The position numbers and the translations under genes were made by a program. Below, in pieces: positions 33,525 to 42,353 of a DNA stretch of 64,000 nucleotides (its first letter is position 1; every line of letters begins with the position of its first letter). The notes under the pieces were generated by a model. That model saw nothing but the letters and a program-made list of their open reading frames with translations. It ran no database searches and was not told where the DNA came from. The DNA comes from Pseudobutyrivibrio xylanivorans DSM 14809 (GTDB lineage Bacteria; Bacillota; Clostridia; Lachnospirales; Lachnospiraceae), in assembly GCF_900141825.1 (NCBI RefSeq), contig NZ_FQYQ01000013.1:19455-83454 (forward strand), written 5' to 3'.

Positions 33525-33854
33525 ATGAATAATAGAACGGAGCAGTTTCATTTCTTTGCAACTCCGGAGGAAGCTAAACTGATTCGTGACAGGGAGAAAG
33601 AAATCGGCATCTTAAATGAGAGTGCTTATCTTCGAAAAATGGCGATTGATGGTTATCTCATCCAGATGGATTTAAGTGATGTCAAAGAGGCCGTAAGGCT
33701 TCTTGGCATCACATCTTCCAATATGAATCAGTATGCAAAGAAAGCAAATGAAACCGGCAGTATCTACAAAGAAGATATCGATGATATCAGACTTCATCAG
33801 GAAGAACTTTGGAAAGTGATGAAGGAAATACTAAAGCGCTTGTCTACGATTTAG
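33525..33854 (+). CDS. MobC-like relaxosome accessory protein
   Basis: 109 residues from ATG 33525, two nt after the previous stop codon. Ribbon-helix-helix-type start (RTEQFHFFATPEEAKLIRDR) followed by the MobC block (ESAYLRKMAIDGYLI, LGITSSNMNQYAKKANETGS). MobC helps the relaxase bind and melt the origin of transfer. It precedes the relaxase by 18 nt. Confidence 0.88.
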   Translation: MNNRTEQFHFFATPEEAKLIRDREKEIGILNESAYLRKMAIDGYLIQMDLSDVKEAVRLLGITSSNMNQYAKKANETGSIYKEDIDDIRLHQEELWKVMKEILKRLSTI

Positions 33855-33872
33855 GAAAGGAGGTGAATGCGC

Positions 33873-35306
33873 ATGGCGGCTACAAGACTTATCACGATGC
33901 ACCAGAATAAAGGTAAAAGCGTAGCGAAGTCTCTCAGCGATAGAACAGATTATGCCAAGAATGGAGAGAAGACCGAAAATGGTCAATTCATCAGTTCCTA
34001 CGCCTGCCAGGCTGAGAGTGTTGATGAAGAATTCATGCTCTCGAAAAGAGAATATGAGCGTCTGACAGGAAGACATCCCAGGGGCAATATCATCGCTTAT
34101 CAGATCAGGCAATCCTTTAAGCCGGGAGAAATCACACCGGAGGAAGCGAATCAGGTAGGCTATGAAACTGCCATGCGATTTACCAAAGGCAATCATGCTT
34201 TTATCGTAGCGACGCATACGGATAAGGCGCATATTCACAATCACATCATCTTTAATTCCACGAGTCTTGACTGTACCCATAAGTTTAGAGATTTCTTTTT
34301 TGTTGGACTGGCTCTGCAGAGATTATCGGATATCATCTGCCTAGAGCATGGACTGTCTGTCATTGAAAAGAAAAAGCCTAGTGAGCGTGTTAAGCGAACC
34401 ACTTATCCTGAGAAGAAATCCTTTCGCGATGATATTAGAGATGCGATTGATCAGATTCTTAAGGAAGGTAGCACAAAAGATTTTGATGAGCTGCTTTATA
34501 AACTGGAAGATGCCGGATACGAGATTAAGCGTGGAAAGCACATTTCTCTAAAAGGAAAAGGTCAGAAGCGTTTCATACGGCTGCGCTCTCTGGGGGATGG
34601 TTATACAGATGAGGACCTTAAGAAGATTCTTGCCGGTGAGATGGAGCATGCTTTCTACGATAATGAAAAAGCCGAAAAGCAGCCAAAGACTTACCTGCGA
34701 AAAAAGGAAAATCATGAGTTTGACCTTCTTATCGATATTCAAAAGAAGCTGGCCCAGGGCAAGGGAAAATATTATGTTCGCTTTGCCAAGAACTTTAATA
34801 CAAAGCAGGTGGCTAAGGCAGTTTTATATCTAAAGCAGCATGACATTCGAAGCTATGATGATCTGGAGAAAAATGTGAAAACAGCAACAGAGCGATTTAC
34901 GAAAATTTCAGCTTCCATAAAAGAAAAGGAAAAGCGACTTGCTGAGATTCAGGTCTTGAAGAAACATATCTTTGATTACTTTAAGACAAAAGACGTATAC
35001 GCAGATTATCGTAAATGCGGATACAGCAAGAAGTTCCTGGAAGAGCACAGACAGGAAATCCTGCTTCATAAGGCTGCCAAGAATGCATTTGATGAGCTTC
35101 ATCTAAAGAAACTTCCTAAGATAAAAGACCTCAGCGCTGAGTACGCTGAAATACTTGCAGAAAAGAAAAAGCTGTACGGTGAATATCGTCAGGTCAAGAA
35201 AGATATGCAGGAGATTCAAAGAGCAAAATATGATATCGACCAGTTCCTTAAAAGCGATGAAGAGCAGAAGAAGGAACGCGTCAGAAAACACAATATCACT
35301 CGATAA
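33873..35306 (+). CDS. Relaxase / mobilisation nuclease
   Basis: 477 residues from ATG 33873, which is 9 nt after GGAGG; an in-frame ATG 6 nt earlier is too close. The N-terminus MAATRLITMHQNKGKSVA and RTDYAKN (candidate catalytic Tyr) form motif I, and HAFIVATHTDKAHIHNHIIF is motif III with the metal-binding HxDxxHxHNH pattern of Pfam relaxases (MOBP-like). The C-terminal ~220 residues are a charged helical region. It nicks oriT and pilots the strand. A terminator follows. Confidence 0.93.
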   Translation: MAATRLITMHQNKGKSVAKSLSDRTDYAKNGEKTENGQFISSYACQAESVDEEFMLSKREYERLTGRHPRGNIIAYQIRQSFKPGEITPEEANQVGYETAMRFTKGNHAFIVATHTDKAHIHNHIIFNSTSLDCTHKFRDFFFVGLALQRLSDIICLEHGLSVIEKKKPSERVKRTTYPEKKSFRDDIRDAIDQILKEGSTKDFDELLYKLEDAGYEIKRGKHISLKGKGQKRFIRLRSLGDGYTDEDLKKILAGEMEHAFYDNEKAEKQPKTYLRKKENHEFDLLIDIQKKLAQGKGKYYVRFAKNFNTKQVAKAVLYLKQHDIRSYDDLEKNVKTATERFTKISASIKEKEKRLAEIQVLKKHIFDYFKTKDVYADYRKCGYSKKFLEEHRQEILLHKAAKNAFDELHLKKLPKIKDLSAEYAEILAEKKKLYGEYRQVKKDMQEIQRAKYDIDQFLKSDEEQKKERVRKHNITR

Positions 35307-35313
35307 TTCTAAT

Positions 35314-35356
35314 AGGGAATCTGTAGGTTTAAGACTTATAGGTTCCCTTCTTTTTT
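35314..35356 (+). terminator. Terminator of the conjugation operon
   Basis: AGGGAA (35314-35319) and TTCCCT (35343-35348) enclose a partly paired loop and are followed by CTTTTTT. It ends the relaxase transcription unit. Confidence 0.7.
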
Positions 35357-35455
35357 CATTTCTGAAGAAAATTCCAACAGCAAAATAAAGCGTTTCGTAA
35401 GAATTGCGTAGCCAAGCGTTTAGCTTGTTCAAGGGGATTGGGGATGTGCCACCAA

Positions 35456-35536
35456 CGAGCGGATAATAGCTTTTTGTACAAAAAAGCACTGCTCGCCACT
35501 TTGCGAAGACGCGCCCTAACACCATCAAAGATGGTG
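35456..35536. other. Structured non-coding region, candidate origin of transfer
   Basis: CGAGC (35456-35460) pairs with GCTCG (35491-35495), enclosing a second dyad around GCTTTTTGT/ACAAAAAAGC. Thirty bases on, CACCATC-AAA-GATGGTG (35520-35536) is a perfect hairpin, and GC-rich GACGCGCC and CGCGCGAAGCGG blocks lie between and after them. The 442-bp gene-free stretch between the relaxase and the cargo operon (35307-35748) holds no ORF. Stacked dyads next to mob genes are typical of oriT, but no nic consensus was recognised. Confidence 0.4.
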
Positions 35537-35646
35537 CCGCGCGAAGCGGAAATCCTATGGAAACTTTCATATAAAAATATTGTTATAAAAACAAAATTCT
35601 ATACGGAGTAATTCGAAGTAGAGTTTCGAAAAGTCGAAATTTCTAT

Positions 35647-35675
35647 TTGATATTGTGCGTGTGTGGGCGTATAAT
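35647..35675 (+). promoter_or_regulatory. Promoter of the restriction/defence operon
   Basis: TTGATA (35647-35652), 17-bp spacer, TATAAT (35670-35675). It lies 73 bp before the small XRE gene and is the only good promoter in front of the 20-kb cargo. A short hairpin AGGAC-TTTCGG-GTCCT follows in the leader. Confidence 0.75.
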
Positions 35676-35748
35676 GTACATTAGGACTATTTATGAGGAC
35701 TTTCGGGTCCTTCACCAAGATGGGTAATCCCCATAAGAGAGGAATTAT

Positions 35749-35970
35749 ATGGCTGTATCTTATAACGGATTATGGAAATTATTAATAGACAAGAACATGA
35801 AAAAGATGGATCTTGTTGAAAATGAAAACATCGGAATTAGCAGTAGTACACTTGCCAAGATGAGTAAGGGCGAGACTGTGTCTATGAGTATCTTGGAAAA
35901 GATATGCTTAGAATTGGATTGCGATTTCGGAGACATAATTAGCGTAGATAGGAAAAATAGTTCTGTGTAA
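35749..35970 (+). CDS. Small XRE regulator heading the restriction operon
   Basis: 73 residues, almost entirely a Cro/CI-type HTH (YNGLWKLLIDKNMKKMDLVE, SSSTLAKMSKGETVSMSILE). ATG after GAGAGGAATT. Small YozG/C-protein-like regulators of this size often precede restriction-modification genes and time expression of the nuclease after entry into a new cell. It is 86 nt upstream of the first hsdM. Confidence 0.8.
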   Translation: MAVSYNGLWKLLIDKNMKKMDLVENENIGISSSTLAKMSKGETVSMSILEKICLELDCDFGDIISVDRKNSSV

Positions 35971-36056
35971 TTATTTAGAAGTCCGTCTTTTTGGACATCT
36001 AAAGATTTAAAATCAGAATTAAAAATAGAAATTAATGTCACAAGGAGTTAGAGACA

Positions 36057-37571
36057 GTGGATATAAATACAAATATCAATGAAGAAACCACGAGCCAACA
36101 ATTGTTTTCGCATTTGTTTGAGGCTTGTAATATTTTGCGTGGCCCAATTAACCAGGATGATTATAAGAGCTACGTAACACCGATTCTTTTCTTCAAGAGA
36201 TTATCGGATGTTTATGATGAGGAAACTCAGATTGCGTTAGATGAATCTGACGGTGATGAAGAGTATGCAGCATTTCCGGAAAATCATAGTTTTGTGATTC
36301 CAGAAGGTTGCCATTGGAAGGATGTTCGTGAAGTTAGCGAAAATGTTGGAACTGCTATTGTTAATGCAATGTATGGTATTGAAAGAGCAAATCCGGATAG
36401 ATTGGCTGGAGTGTTTAGCAGTTTCGATGATGCTAACTGGACAGATAAAACAAAGCTTAGCGATGAGAGATTAAAAGATCTTGTTGAGCATATGTCTAAA
36501 ATCCATGTAGGAAACAATGATTACGCTGCAGATGTAATGGGCGATGCTTACGAGTACCTTATCAAGAAATTTGCGGATTTGTCTAAAAAGAATGCTGGTG
36601 AGTTCTATACACCAAGAACTATTGTAAAGCTTTTGGTTATGCTTATGGCTCCACAAGCAGGAGAAACAGTTTATGATCCTGCATGCGGAACTGGTGGAAT
36701 GCTTATTGAAGCAATTCACTATATGCATAATGACCAACTTACTTATGGAAAAATATATGGACAGGAAAAGAATCTTTCGACATCAGCAATAGCAAGAATG
36801 AATCTATTTTTGCATGGCGCTAGAGATTTCAAGGTTACACAGGGAGATACTTTAAGAAGTCCGAATTATATAAATGGTGGCCAGTTGCAGACGTTTGATT
36901 GTGTTATAGCAAATCCTCCATTTGGATTAAAAGCATGGGGCGCTTCTGCTTTTGAAATGGATGCGTATGGAAGAAATATCTGGGGATGTCCTTCAGATTC
37001 AAATGCTGATTTCGCATGGCTTCAGCATATGATTAAGTCTATGAATCCAGCTACGGGGCGTGTTGCTGTAGTTATGCCACAGGGGGTTTTGTTCCATGGT
37101 GGCAAAGAAGGAGAAATTAGAAAACAAATTATTGAGTCTGATAAGATAGAATGCATTATTACTTTGGTGGGAGGCATATTCTATGGCGCAGGTGTGTCTG
37201 CTTGCTTAATCTTGATGAACAATCAAAAGGTTCCAGATCACAAGAACAAGATATGTATGATTGATGCAACAGAGATTTATACACCTGCAAGAGCACAGAA
37301 CTATATGTCTGAAGATGATATTCAGAAAGTCTTTAATTTGTTTTCGAATTATAAAGATGAAATTGAAAAAGTGAAGATTGTTTCACTTGATGATATCAGA
37401 GAAAAAGACTACACATTATCGGTAAATACATATATAGAGAAAAAAGCACAGGAAATTGTGCCACCAAGCGTAGTCCGTTCTGAATATATCAATGCTGTAA
37501 AAGAAGCTAAAGAATCTGAACAAAGATTACTAAAGCTTCTTACAGAAGGAGGTTATTTGGATGAGCAATAA
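36057..37571 (+). CDS. hsdM: Type I methyltransferase subunit HsdM (first copy)
   Basis: 504 residues, GTG start with CAAGGAG upstream. N-terminal HsdM domain (LRGPINQDDYKSYVTPILFF) and N6-adenine methylase core: SAM-binding DPACGTGGM at residues 207-215 and catalytic NPPF at 286-289. It methylates adenine in the sequence chosen by HsdS. It overlaps the second hsdM by 11 nt. The presence of a second, clearly different HsdM immediately downstream is unusual. Confidence 0.93.
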   Translation: MDINTNINEETTSQQLFSHLFEACNILRGPINQDDYKSYVTPILFFKRLSDVYDEETQIALDESDGDEEYAAFPENHSFVIPEGCHWKDVREVSENVGTAIVNAMYGIERANPDRLAGVFSSFDDANWTDKTKLSDERLKDLVEHMSKIHVGNNDYAADVMGDAYEYLIKKFADLSKKNAGEFYTPRTIVKLLVMLMAPQAGETVYDPACGTGGMLIEAIHYMHNDQLTYGKIYGQEKNLSTSAIARMNLFLHGARDFKVTQGDTLRSPNYINGGQLQTFDCVIANPPFGLKAWGASAFEMDAYGRNIWGCPSDSNADFAWLQHMIKSMNPATGRVAVVMPQGVLFHGGKEGEIRKQIIESDKIECIITLVGGIFYGAGVSACLILMNNQKVPDHKNKICMIDATEIYTPARAQNYMSEDDIQKVFNLFSNYKDEIEKVKIVSLDDIREKDYTLSVNTYIEKKAQEIVPPSVVRSEYINAVKEAKESEQRLLKLLTEGGYLDEQ

Positions 37572-39057
37572 AATAACGCTTGAAGAATTAGAATCATATT
37601 TATGGGGATCAGCAGTATTACTTCGTACACATATAGATGCGGGGGCATATAAGCAATACATTTTTCCATTGTTGTTTTTTAAGCGCTTATCAGACGTCTA
37701 CGACGAAGAATGTGAGGCAATTTTAAAAGAGAATGATGGTGATGAAGAAGCGCTTCTTTGGGAAGAAAATCATCTTTTTATGATTCCTGAAGGGGCGCAT
37801 TGGAAAGACGTTCGCGCAAAAACTGAGAATATAGGTGCAGCATTAGTGGACGCTTTTTACAAAATACAAAGTGCCAATAGTGAGAAACTTCAGGGTATAT
37901 TTGGAGATGCAGCTTGGACTAATAAGAATAGACTTCCTGATCGTCTTTTAAAAGATTTGATTGAACATTTTAGTACAAAAACGTTGTCGATTTCAAATTG
38001 CCCAGAGGATGAACTTGGACAAGGATATGAATACTTAATAAAACAATTTGCTGATGATAGTGGGCATACGGCTCAAGAGTTTTACACCAATAGAACAGTA
38101 GTACATTTGATGACAAAGCTATTAAAGCCAAAGTCTCAGGAAACTATTTATGATCCGACATGTGGAAGTGCAGGTATGCTCATTTCTTGTATTGCTGCAT
38201 TAAAAGATAGCAAACAGGAATGGCGTAATGTAAAACTATATGGACAAGAGATTAACCAATTAACGTCTTCTATTGGGAAAATGAATTTGTTCCTACATGG
38301 GATAAAAGATTTTTTTATTGTAAATGATGATACTTTAAAGTCACCAGCTTTTCTTGAAAACGGTGAATTGAAAAAGTTTAACGTTATATTGGCTAATCCA
38401 CCATACTCAATTAAACAATGGGATAGAGCTTCGTTTGAATCAGACAAGTATGGCCGAAATTTTCTTGGAACGCCACCTCAGGGAAGAGCTGATTTTGCGT
38501 TTTTTCAACATATATTAAAAAGTCTTGATAAAGAAAATGGTAGATGTGCGATTCTCTTTCCGCATGGAATACTTTTTAGAAATGAAGAGGAAGAAATGCG
38601 GACTAAGTTAGTACAGTCAGATTTGGTTGAGTGCGTCATAGGAATAGGAAAAAATCTGTTTTTTAACTCTCCGATGGAGGCATGTATAGTAATTTGTAGA
38701 ACGCGAAAAGAAAAAGATCGTGTGGGAAAAGTTTTATTTATTGATGCCCGAGAAGAAGTGACTAGAAAGAATACTCAGAGCTATTTGGAGGATCACCATA
38801 TTGATAAAATTGTTTCTGCATACGAAGGATATAAAGAGTTGGATGGTTTTTCAGCTATTGCTAGCATAGATGAGATTCAGAAAAACCATTCCAAGCTAAG
38901 TATTGCTTTATACGTGCGATGTGTAAATCAAAAAGAGAATGAAGAAACAATAGAAGTTAAAGATCAGATTGATGAATGGATTACGAGCATGAATACCTAT
39001 CATCAAGGAGTTGATGAAATAATGTCACTTTTGGAGGAATCAGTTAATGAAATATAA
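37561..39057 (+). CDS. hsdM: Type I methyltransferase subunit HsdM (second copy)
   Basis: 498 residues. Same architecture as the first copy but divergent in sequence: LLRTHIDAGAYKQYIFPLLF at the N-terminus, SAM motif DPTCGSAGM at 198-206 and NPPY at 279-282. Both active-site motifs are intact, so it is not a decayed duplicate. The two subunits could form a heteromeric methylase with one HsdS (instead of the usual M2S) or compete for it. Overlaps hsdS by 11 nt. The AT-rich codon use is similar to its neighbours. Confidence 0.92.
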   Translation: MSNKITLEELESYLWGSAVLLRTHIDAGAYKQYIFPLLFFKRLSDVYDEECEAILKENDGDEEALLWEENHLFMIPEGAHWKDVRAKTENIGAALVDAFYKIQSANSEKLQGIFGDAAWTNKNRLPDRLLKDLIEHFSTKTLSISNCPEDELGQGYEYLIKQFADDSGHTAQEFYTNRTVVHLMTKLLKPKSQETIYDPTCGSAGMLISCIAALKDSKQEWRNVKLYGQEINQLTSSIGKMNLFLHGIKDFFIVNDDTLKSPAFLENGELKKFNVILANPPYSIKQWDRASFESDKYGRNFLGTPPQGRADFAFFQHILKSLDKENGRCAILFPHGILFRNEEEEMRTKLVQSDLVECVIGIGKNLFFNSPMEACIVICRTRKEKDRVGKVLFIDAREEVTRKNTQSYLEDHHIDKIVSAYEGYKELDGFSAIASIDEIQKNHSKLSIALYVRCVNQKENEETIEVKDQIDEWITSMNTYHQGVDEIMSLLEESVNEI

Positions 39058-40183
39058 GATAGGTGATATTGCTAAAGAAATATCAGTTCGTATAAATGAT
39101 CCAGCAAATAGTGGTTATGACAAATTTGTTGGACTGGAGCATTATGAATCAGGAGAAGTGCGCATCCATAATTATGGTTCAACAGAGTTATTAGGGTCAG
39201 CTATGAAAGAATTTAAGGCCGGAGATATTCTTTTGGCAAGAAGAAATGTTTATCTACGACGAGCTTCAGTGGTTGATTTTGATGGAATTACTTCTGGAGA
39301 TTCTATTGTTCTTAGAGTCGAGAATCCGGTTATTGCAAGAATTGTTCCTTTCATTCTGAATACAGATGATTTTTGGAATTTTGCAGATATGTATTCCGAT
39401 GGAACAATGTCGAAAAGACTGTCTCCAAAAATTCTAAAAGAGTATGAATTTGAATTACCAGAAGGTGATAAGCTTAAATGGTTAGCGGATACGCTTTGGG
39501 CAGCATATGAGACCAAAGAAAAATATGTGAGTCTACTACAGAAGACAGATGAACTTGTCAAATCGCAATTTATCGAGATGTTTGGGGATCCGGAGGAGAA
39601 CCCTTTGGGATGGGATACAAGGCCACTTTTGACGATGGGTTCGTGCAAAAATGGTATGAATTTCCATAGCAATGATTCCGGTGTGGAAATCAACTGTCTC
39701 GGTGTTGGGGATTTTAAGGACTACGATGTGATTGAGGATACCCACATGCTACCGGCTGTTTCTCTGAATGAGATGCCCTCAGAGGATTATCTGCTGAAAG
39801 ACGGCGATATCGTATTTGTTCGATCAAATGGCAACAAGACTATGGTCGGCAGGAGCGTTATAGTTTATCCCGGTGATAATCCAACGACTTTTAGCGGTTT
39901 TTGTATCAGGTATCGCAATGAAGACGAGTCTATTATGGTGCCTTATTTGTTGCGGGTCTTGAAATCAGAATCTGTGAGAAAACAGATGTATGGCAGGGGC
40001 GCTAATATTCAAAACCTGAACCAAAAGACTCTTGCGGCTCTCAATATACCGATTCCTCCTATGGAGGCACAAAGACAGTATGTTGAGATTGTGGAACAGA
40101 GCGATAAATCAAAATTTGAAATCCAGCATGCTATAAATGATTTGAATGCAACAATACGTGCGCTGGTACAACAAACGGAATAA
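39047..40183 (+). CDS. hsdS: Type I specificity subunit HsdS (expressed copy)
   Basis: 378 residues with two target-recognition domains. TRD1 (about 1-150) is followed by the conserved helix (LLQKTDELVKSQFIEMFGDP) and TRD2 (about 180-340), then the C-terminal helix (KSKFEIQHAINDLNATIRAL). TRD2 lies between a left repeat at 39561-39585 and a right repeat at 40094-40118 that also border two downstream silent cassettes. TRD2 can therefore be replaced to give new methylation specificity. Codon use changes inside the gene: the TRD2 part is GC-richer than TRD1, which fits import of a cassette. Confidence 0.92.
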   Translation: MKYKIGDIAKEISVRINDPANSGYDKFVGLEHYESGEVRIHNYGSTELLGSAMKEFKAGDILLARRNVYLRRASVVDFDGITSGDSIVLRVENPVIARIVPFILNTDDFWNFADMYSDGTMSKRLSPKILKEYEFELPEGDKLKWLADTLWAAYETKEKYVSLLQKTDELVKSQFIEMFGDPEENPLGWDTRPLLTMGSCKNGMNFHSNDSGVEINCLGVGDFKDYDVIEDTHMLPAVSLNEMPSEDYLLKDGDIVFVRSNGNKTMVGRSVIVYPGDNPTTFSGFCIRYRNEDESIMVPYLLRVLKSESVRKQMYGRGANIQNLNQKTLAALNIPIPPMEAQRQYVEIVEQSDKSKFEIQHAINDLNATIRALVQQTE

Positions 40184-40242
40184 GGTGTCCGCCATGAAAT
40201 CCTCCCATGAAAATATGAAGACATTGGATTAAGGAGGAAATT

Positions 40243-41205
40243 ATGAATATAGATTTGATACAACAGGTAGAGTCTCTTATGGCCGGGACCCTCAATAACA
40301 TTCAGCTTGAACGCTTACATAACGTTTTAATACAAACATTTGGAAATGAAGAAATTAAAGACGATGAGAAAGATTACCTTACATCGTTTATTGCTGCAAA
40401 ACGAGTTGAGGGTTGCTCTGATAAAACAATTCGTTATTACCAGGCAACAATAAAAACTGCTCTTGATAAGATTGGTAAGAGTGTAAAAAGAATTACCACT
40501 GATGATTTGAGAGGATATATTGATTCTTACCAACAGGAGAGTGGTGCTAGTAGGGTGACCGTGGACAACATACGAAGAATATTATCGAGTTTCTTTACAT
40601 GGCTTGAAACCGAAGATCATATTATGCGGAATCCAATGAAGCGTATTCATAAGGTTAAAACAGGGAAGGCTGTCAAAGAAACATACTCCGATGAGGACCT
40701 TGAAGTGATGCGGGATGGGTGCGATAACATAAGGGATCTTGCAATGATAGATGTTTTAGCCTCAACGGGAATTAGAGTTGGGGAACTTGTAACACTAAAC
40801 CGTGATGATATCGATTTTGAAAACCGTGAATGTATTGTTTTGGGAAAGGGAAACAAAGAAAGGCGTGTTTATTTCGATGCACGTACTAAGATACACCTGC
40901 AACAGTATTTGAACGGGCGTGATGATGATAATCCGGCGCTTATTGTTTCTCTTCAAAAACCCCACGAACGACTACAGATAAGTGGAGTGGAAATACGGCT
41001 TAGAGAACTTGGTAAGAGATTATCCATAAATAGAGTTCATCCGCATAAATTCCGACGGACTCTTGCCACTGTAGCTATTGATAAAGGAATGCCTATTGAA
41101 CAGGTGCAACAGCTTTTAGGGCACCAGAGTATAGATACAACGTTACAATACGCTATGGTAAACCAAGCCAATGTGAAGAGCTCTCACAGAAGGTTTATTG
41201 GATAG
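40243..41205 (+). CDS. Tyrosine recombinase of the HsdS shufflon
   Basis: 320 residues, ATG after AAGGAGGAAA. N-terminal SAM-like core-binding domain (about 50-130) and C-terminal catalytic domain with Arg in ASTGIRVGELVTLNRDDI, HxxR in HPHKFRRTLATVAID, the GHQSI histidine and tyrosine in TTLQYAMV: the full R-K-H-R-H-Y set of XerC/D-like enzymes. It lies between hsdS and the silent cassettes, a position known from phase-variable type I systems, and probably rearranges them. Confidence 0.92.
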   Translation: MNIDLIQQVESLMAGTLNNIQLERLHNVLIQTFGNEEIKDDEKDYLTSFIAAKRVEGCSDKTIRYYQATIKTALDKIGKSVKRITTDDLRGYIDSYQQESGASRVTVDNIRRILSSFFTWLETEDHIMRNPMKRIHKVKTGKAVKETYSDEDLEVMRDGCDNIRDLAMIDVLASTGIRVGELVTLNRDDIDFENRECIVLGKGNKERRVYFDARTKIHLQQYLNGRDDDNPALIVSLQKPHERLQISGVEIRLRELGKRLSINRVHPHKFRRTLATVAIDKGMPIEQVQQLLGHQSIDTTLQYAMVNQANVKSSHRRFIG

Positions 41206-41211
41206 TAATCG

Positions 41212-41793
41212 CAATTTATCGAGATGTTTGGCGATATGGAATCAAATCCTATGGGTTGGAAGGAGTCAACATTAGGAGAAGAATGCTATTACATAAAGGA
41301 TGGGCCGCATAAGTCACCTAAATACATTGATGATGAGTCGGGAATACCATTTATTTCAACTCGAAACGTTGTGAATGGTGATGGCATTGACTGGAGTACA
41401 GCAAAGTATATTTCCGAACAGGATTATGAGGAATGTATAAAAAAATGTAAGCCTGAGAAAGGGGACATCCTTTATTCAAAGGGCGGAACAACAGGTATTG
41501 CGAAGTATGTTGACACTGATCGTAAGTTTGCTAACTGGGTACATGTTGCAGTCCTGAAATTTGGGAATCAGCTTAATGGCAGGTTCCTAGAAAGAATGCT
41601 TAACATGGACTACTGTTATCAACAGTCACAAAGATTAACAAAGGGAATAGCTAACCGAGATTTTGTTTTAAGTGCCATCGCACAAGTGAGAATTTACGTG
41701 CCACCAGTTAATCTTCAAGAAAGGTATGTAGCTTTTGTCGAACAGAGCGATAAATCAAAATTTGTTGTTTCAAATCGCAATTTATCGAGATGA
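41212..41793 (+). pseudogene. Silent HsdS half-cassette 1
   Basis: Open frame for ~190 residues encoding one target-recognition domain. It begins in the shared repeat (IEMFGDMESNPMGW), runs through CYYIKDGPHKSPKYIDDESG, and ends in the right repeat (EQSDKSKF). It has a TAA stop immediately upstream in frame, no ribosome-binding site and no promoter, so it is a storage cassette rather than an expressed gene. Joined to the hsdS head by recombination it would remain in frame. Confidence 0.85.
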
Positions 41794-42353
41794 TAGATCC
41801 TTATATCAAGAATGATAAAACAGTAGTAATGGAGGACATGGTTCTTCCTGATAGACCTATAACTTATGGCATAGTAAAACCGGGAACGAATGTTGAAGGC
41901 GGGGTGCCAGTTGTACGTGTTAAAGATTATACGGACGGCATAATTCATACTAACGATATGCTTCATACAAAGCCGGAATTGAATAATAAGTATTTGAGAT
42001 CAACTTTAAATGAGGGCGATGTACTTCTTTCAATTGGCGGTACCATTGGCCGTGTAGCAATTGTTCCGGTTGATTTAGTCGGTGCTAACATCACTCAGCA
42101 CACAGCCAGAATATCTTTGAAATCAGAATATAATCCAATATGGTTGAAGGGATTGTTGGAGACTTCGTTGATGCAAGAGATGATGGCAAAAAATACACTT
42201 GGTGTAGCTCAGGTTGGATTAAATCTTAAGGACATACGTCAGTTCAAAATGCCAGACATGCCTTGTGAAGAACAGAGTGAACTTGTAAGGCTATATCAAC
42301 AGAGCGATAAATCAAAATATATATGTAATGTTACGAGGAGGTTTTTATGTTAA
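41790..42353 (+). pseudogene. Silent HsdS half-cassette 2
   Basis: Open frame of 187 residues. It starts in the third left repeat, encodes a different TRD (RPITYGIVKPGTNVEGGVPV, LLSIGGTIGRVAIVPVDLVG, LGVAQVGLNLKDI) and ends just beyond the third right repeat (QQSDKSKY). No ribosome-binding site. The left repeat matches for only 20 bp, so its first residues after recombination would be IEMIDPYI rather than IEMFGDP. Its last 7 nt overlap hsdR. Confidence 0.82.

Larger units (their letters stand above)
39561..42318. repeat. Six recombination sites bordering HsdS cassettes
   Basis: Left sites share AATCGCAATTTATCGAGATG at 39561, 41207 and 41773 (the first two are identical for 25 bp). Right sites share AACAGAGCGATAAATCAAAA at 40095, 41741 and 42298 (the first two are identical for 25 bp). 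The reverse complement of the right site shares ATTTATCGnnnTGTT with the first two left sites, so each cassette has inverted ends, while left sites are direct repeats of each other. These are probable sites for the tyrosine recombinase at 40243. Confidence 0.8.

Noticed and set aside
41224..42353. Two expressed extra HsdS proteins
   Set aside because: Each encodes one TRD only, starts within a shared repeat and has no ribosome-binding site; better read as silent cassettes.
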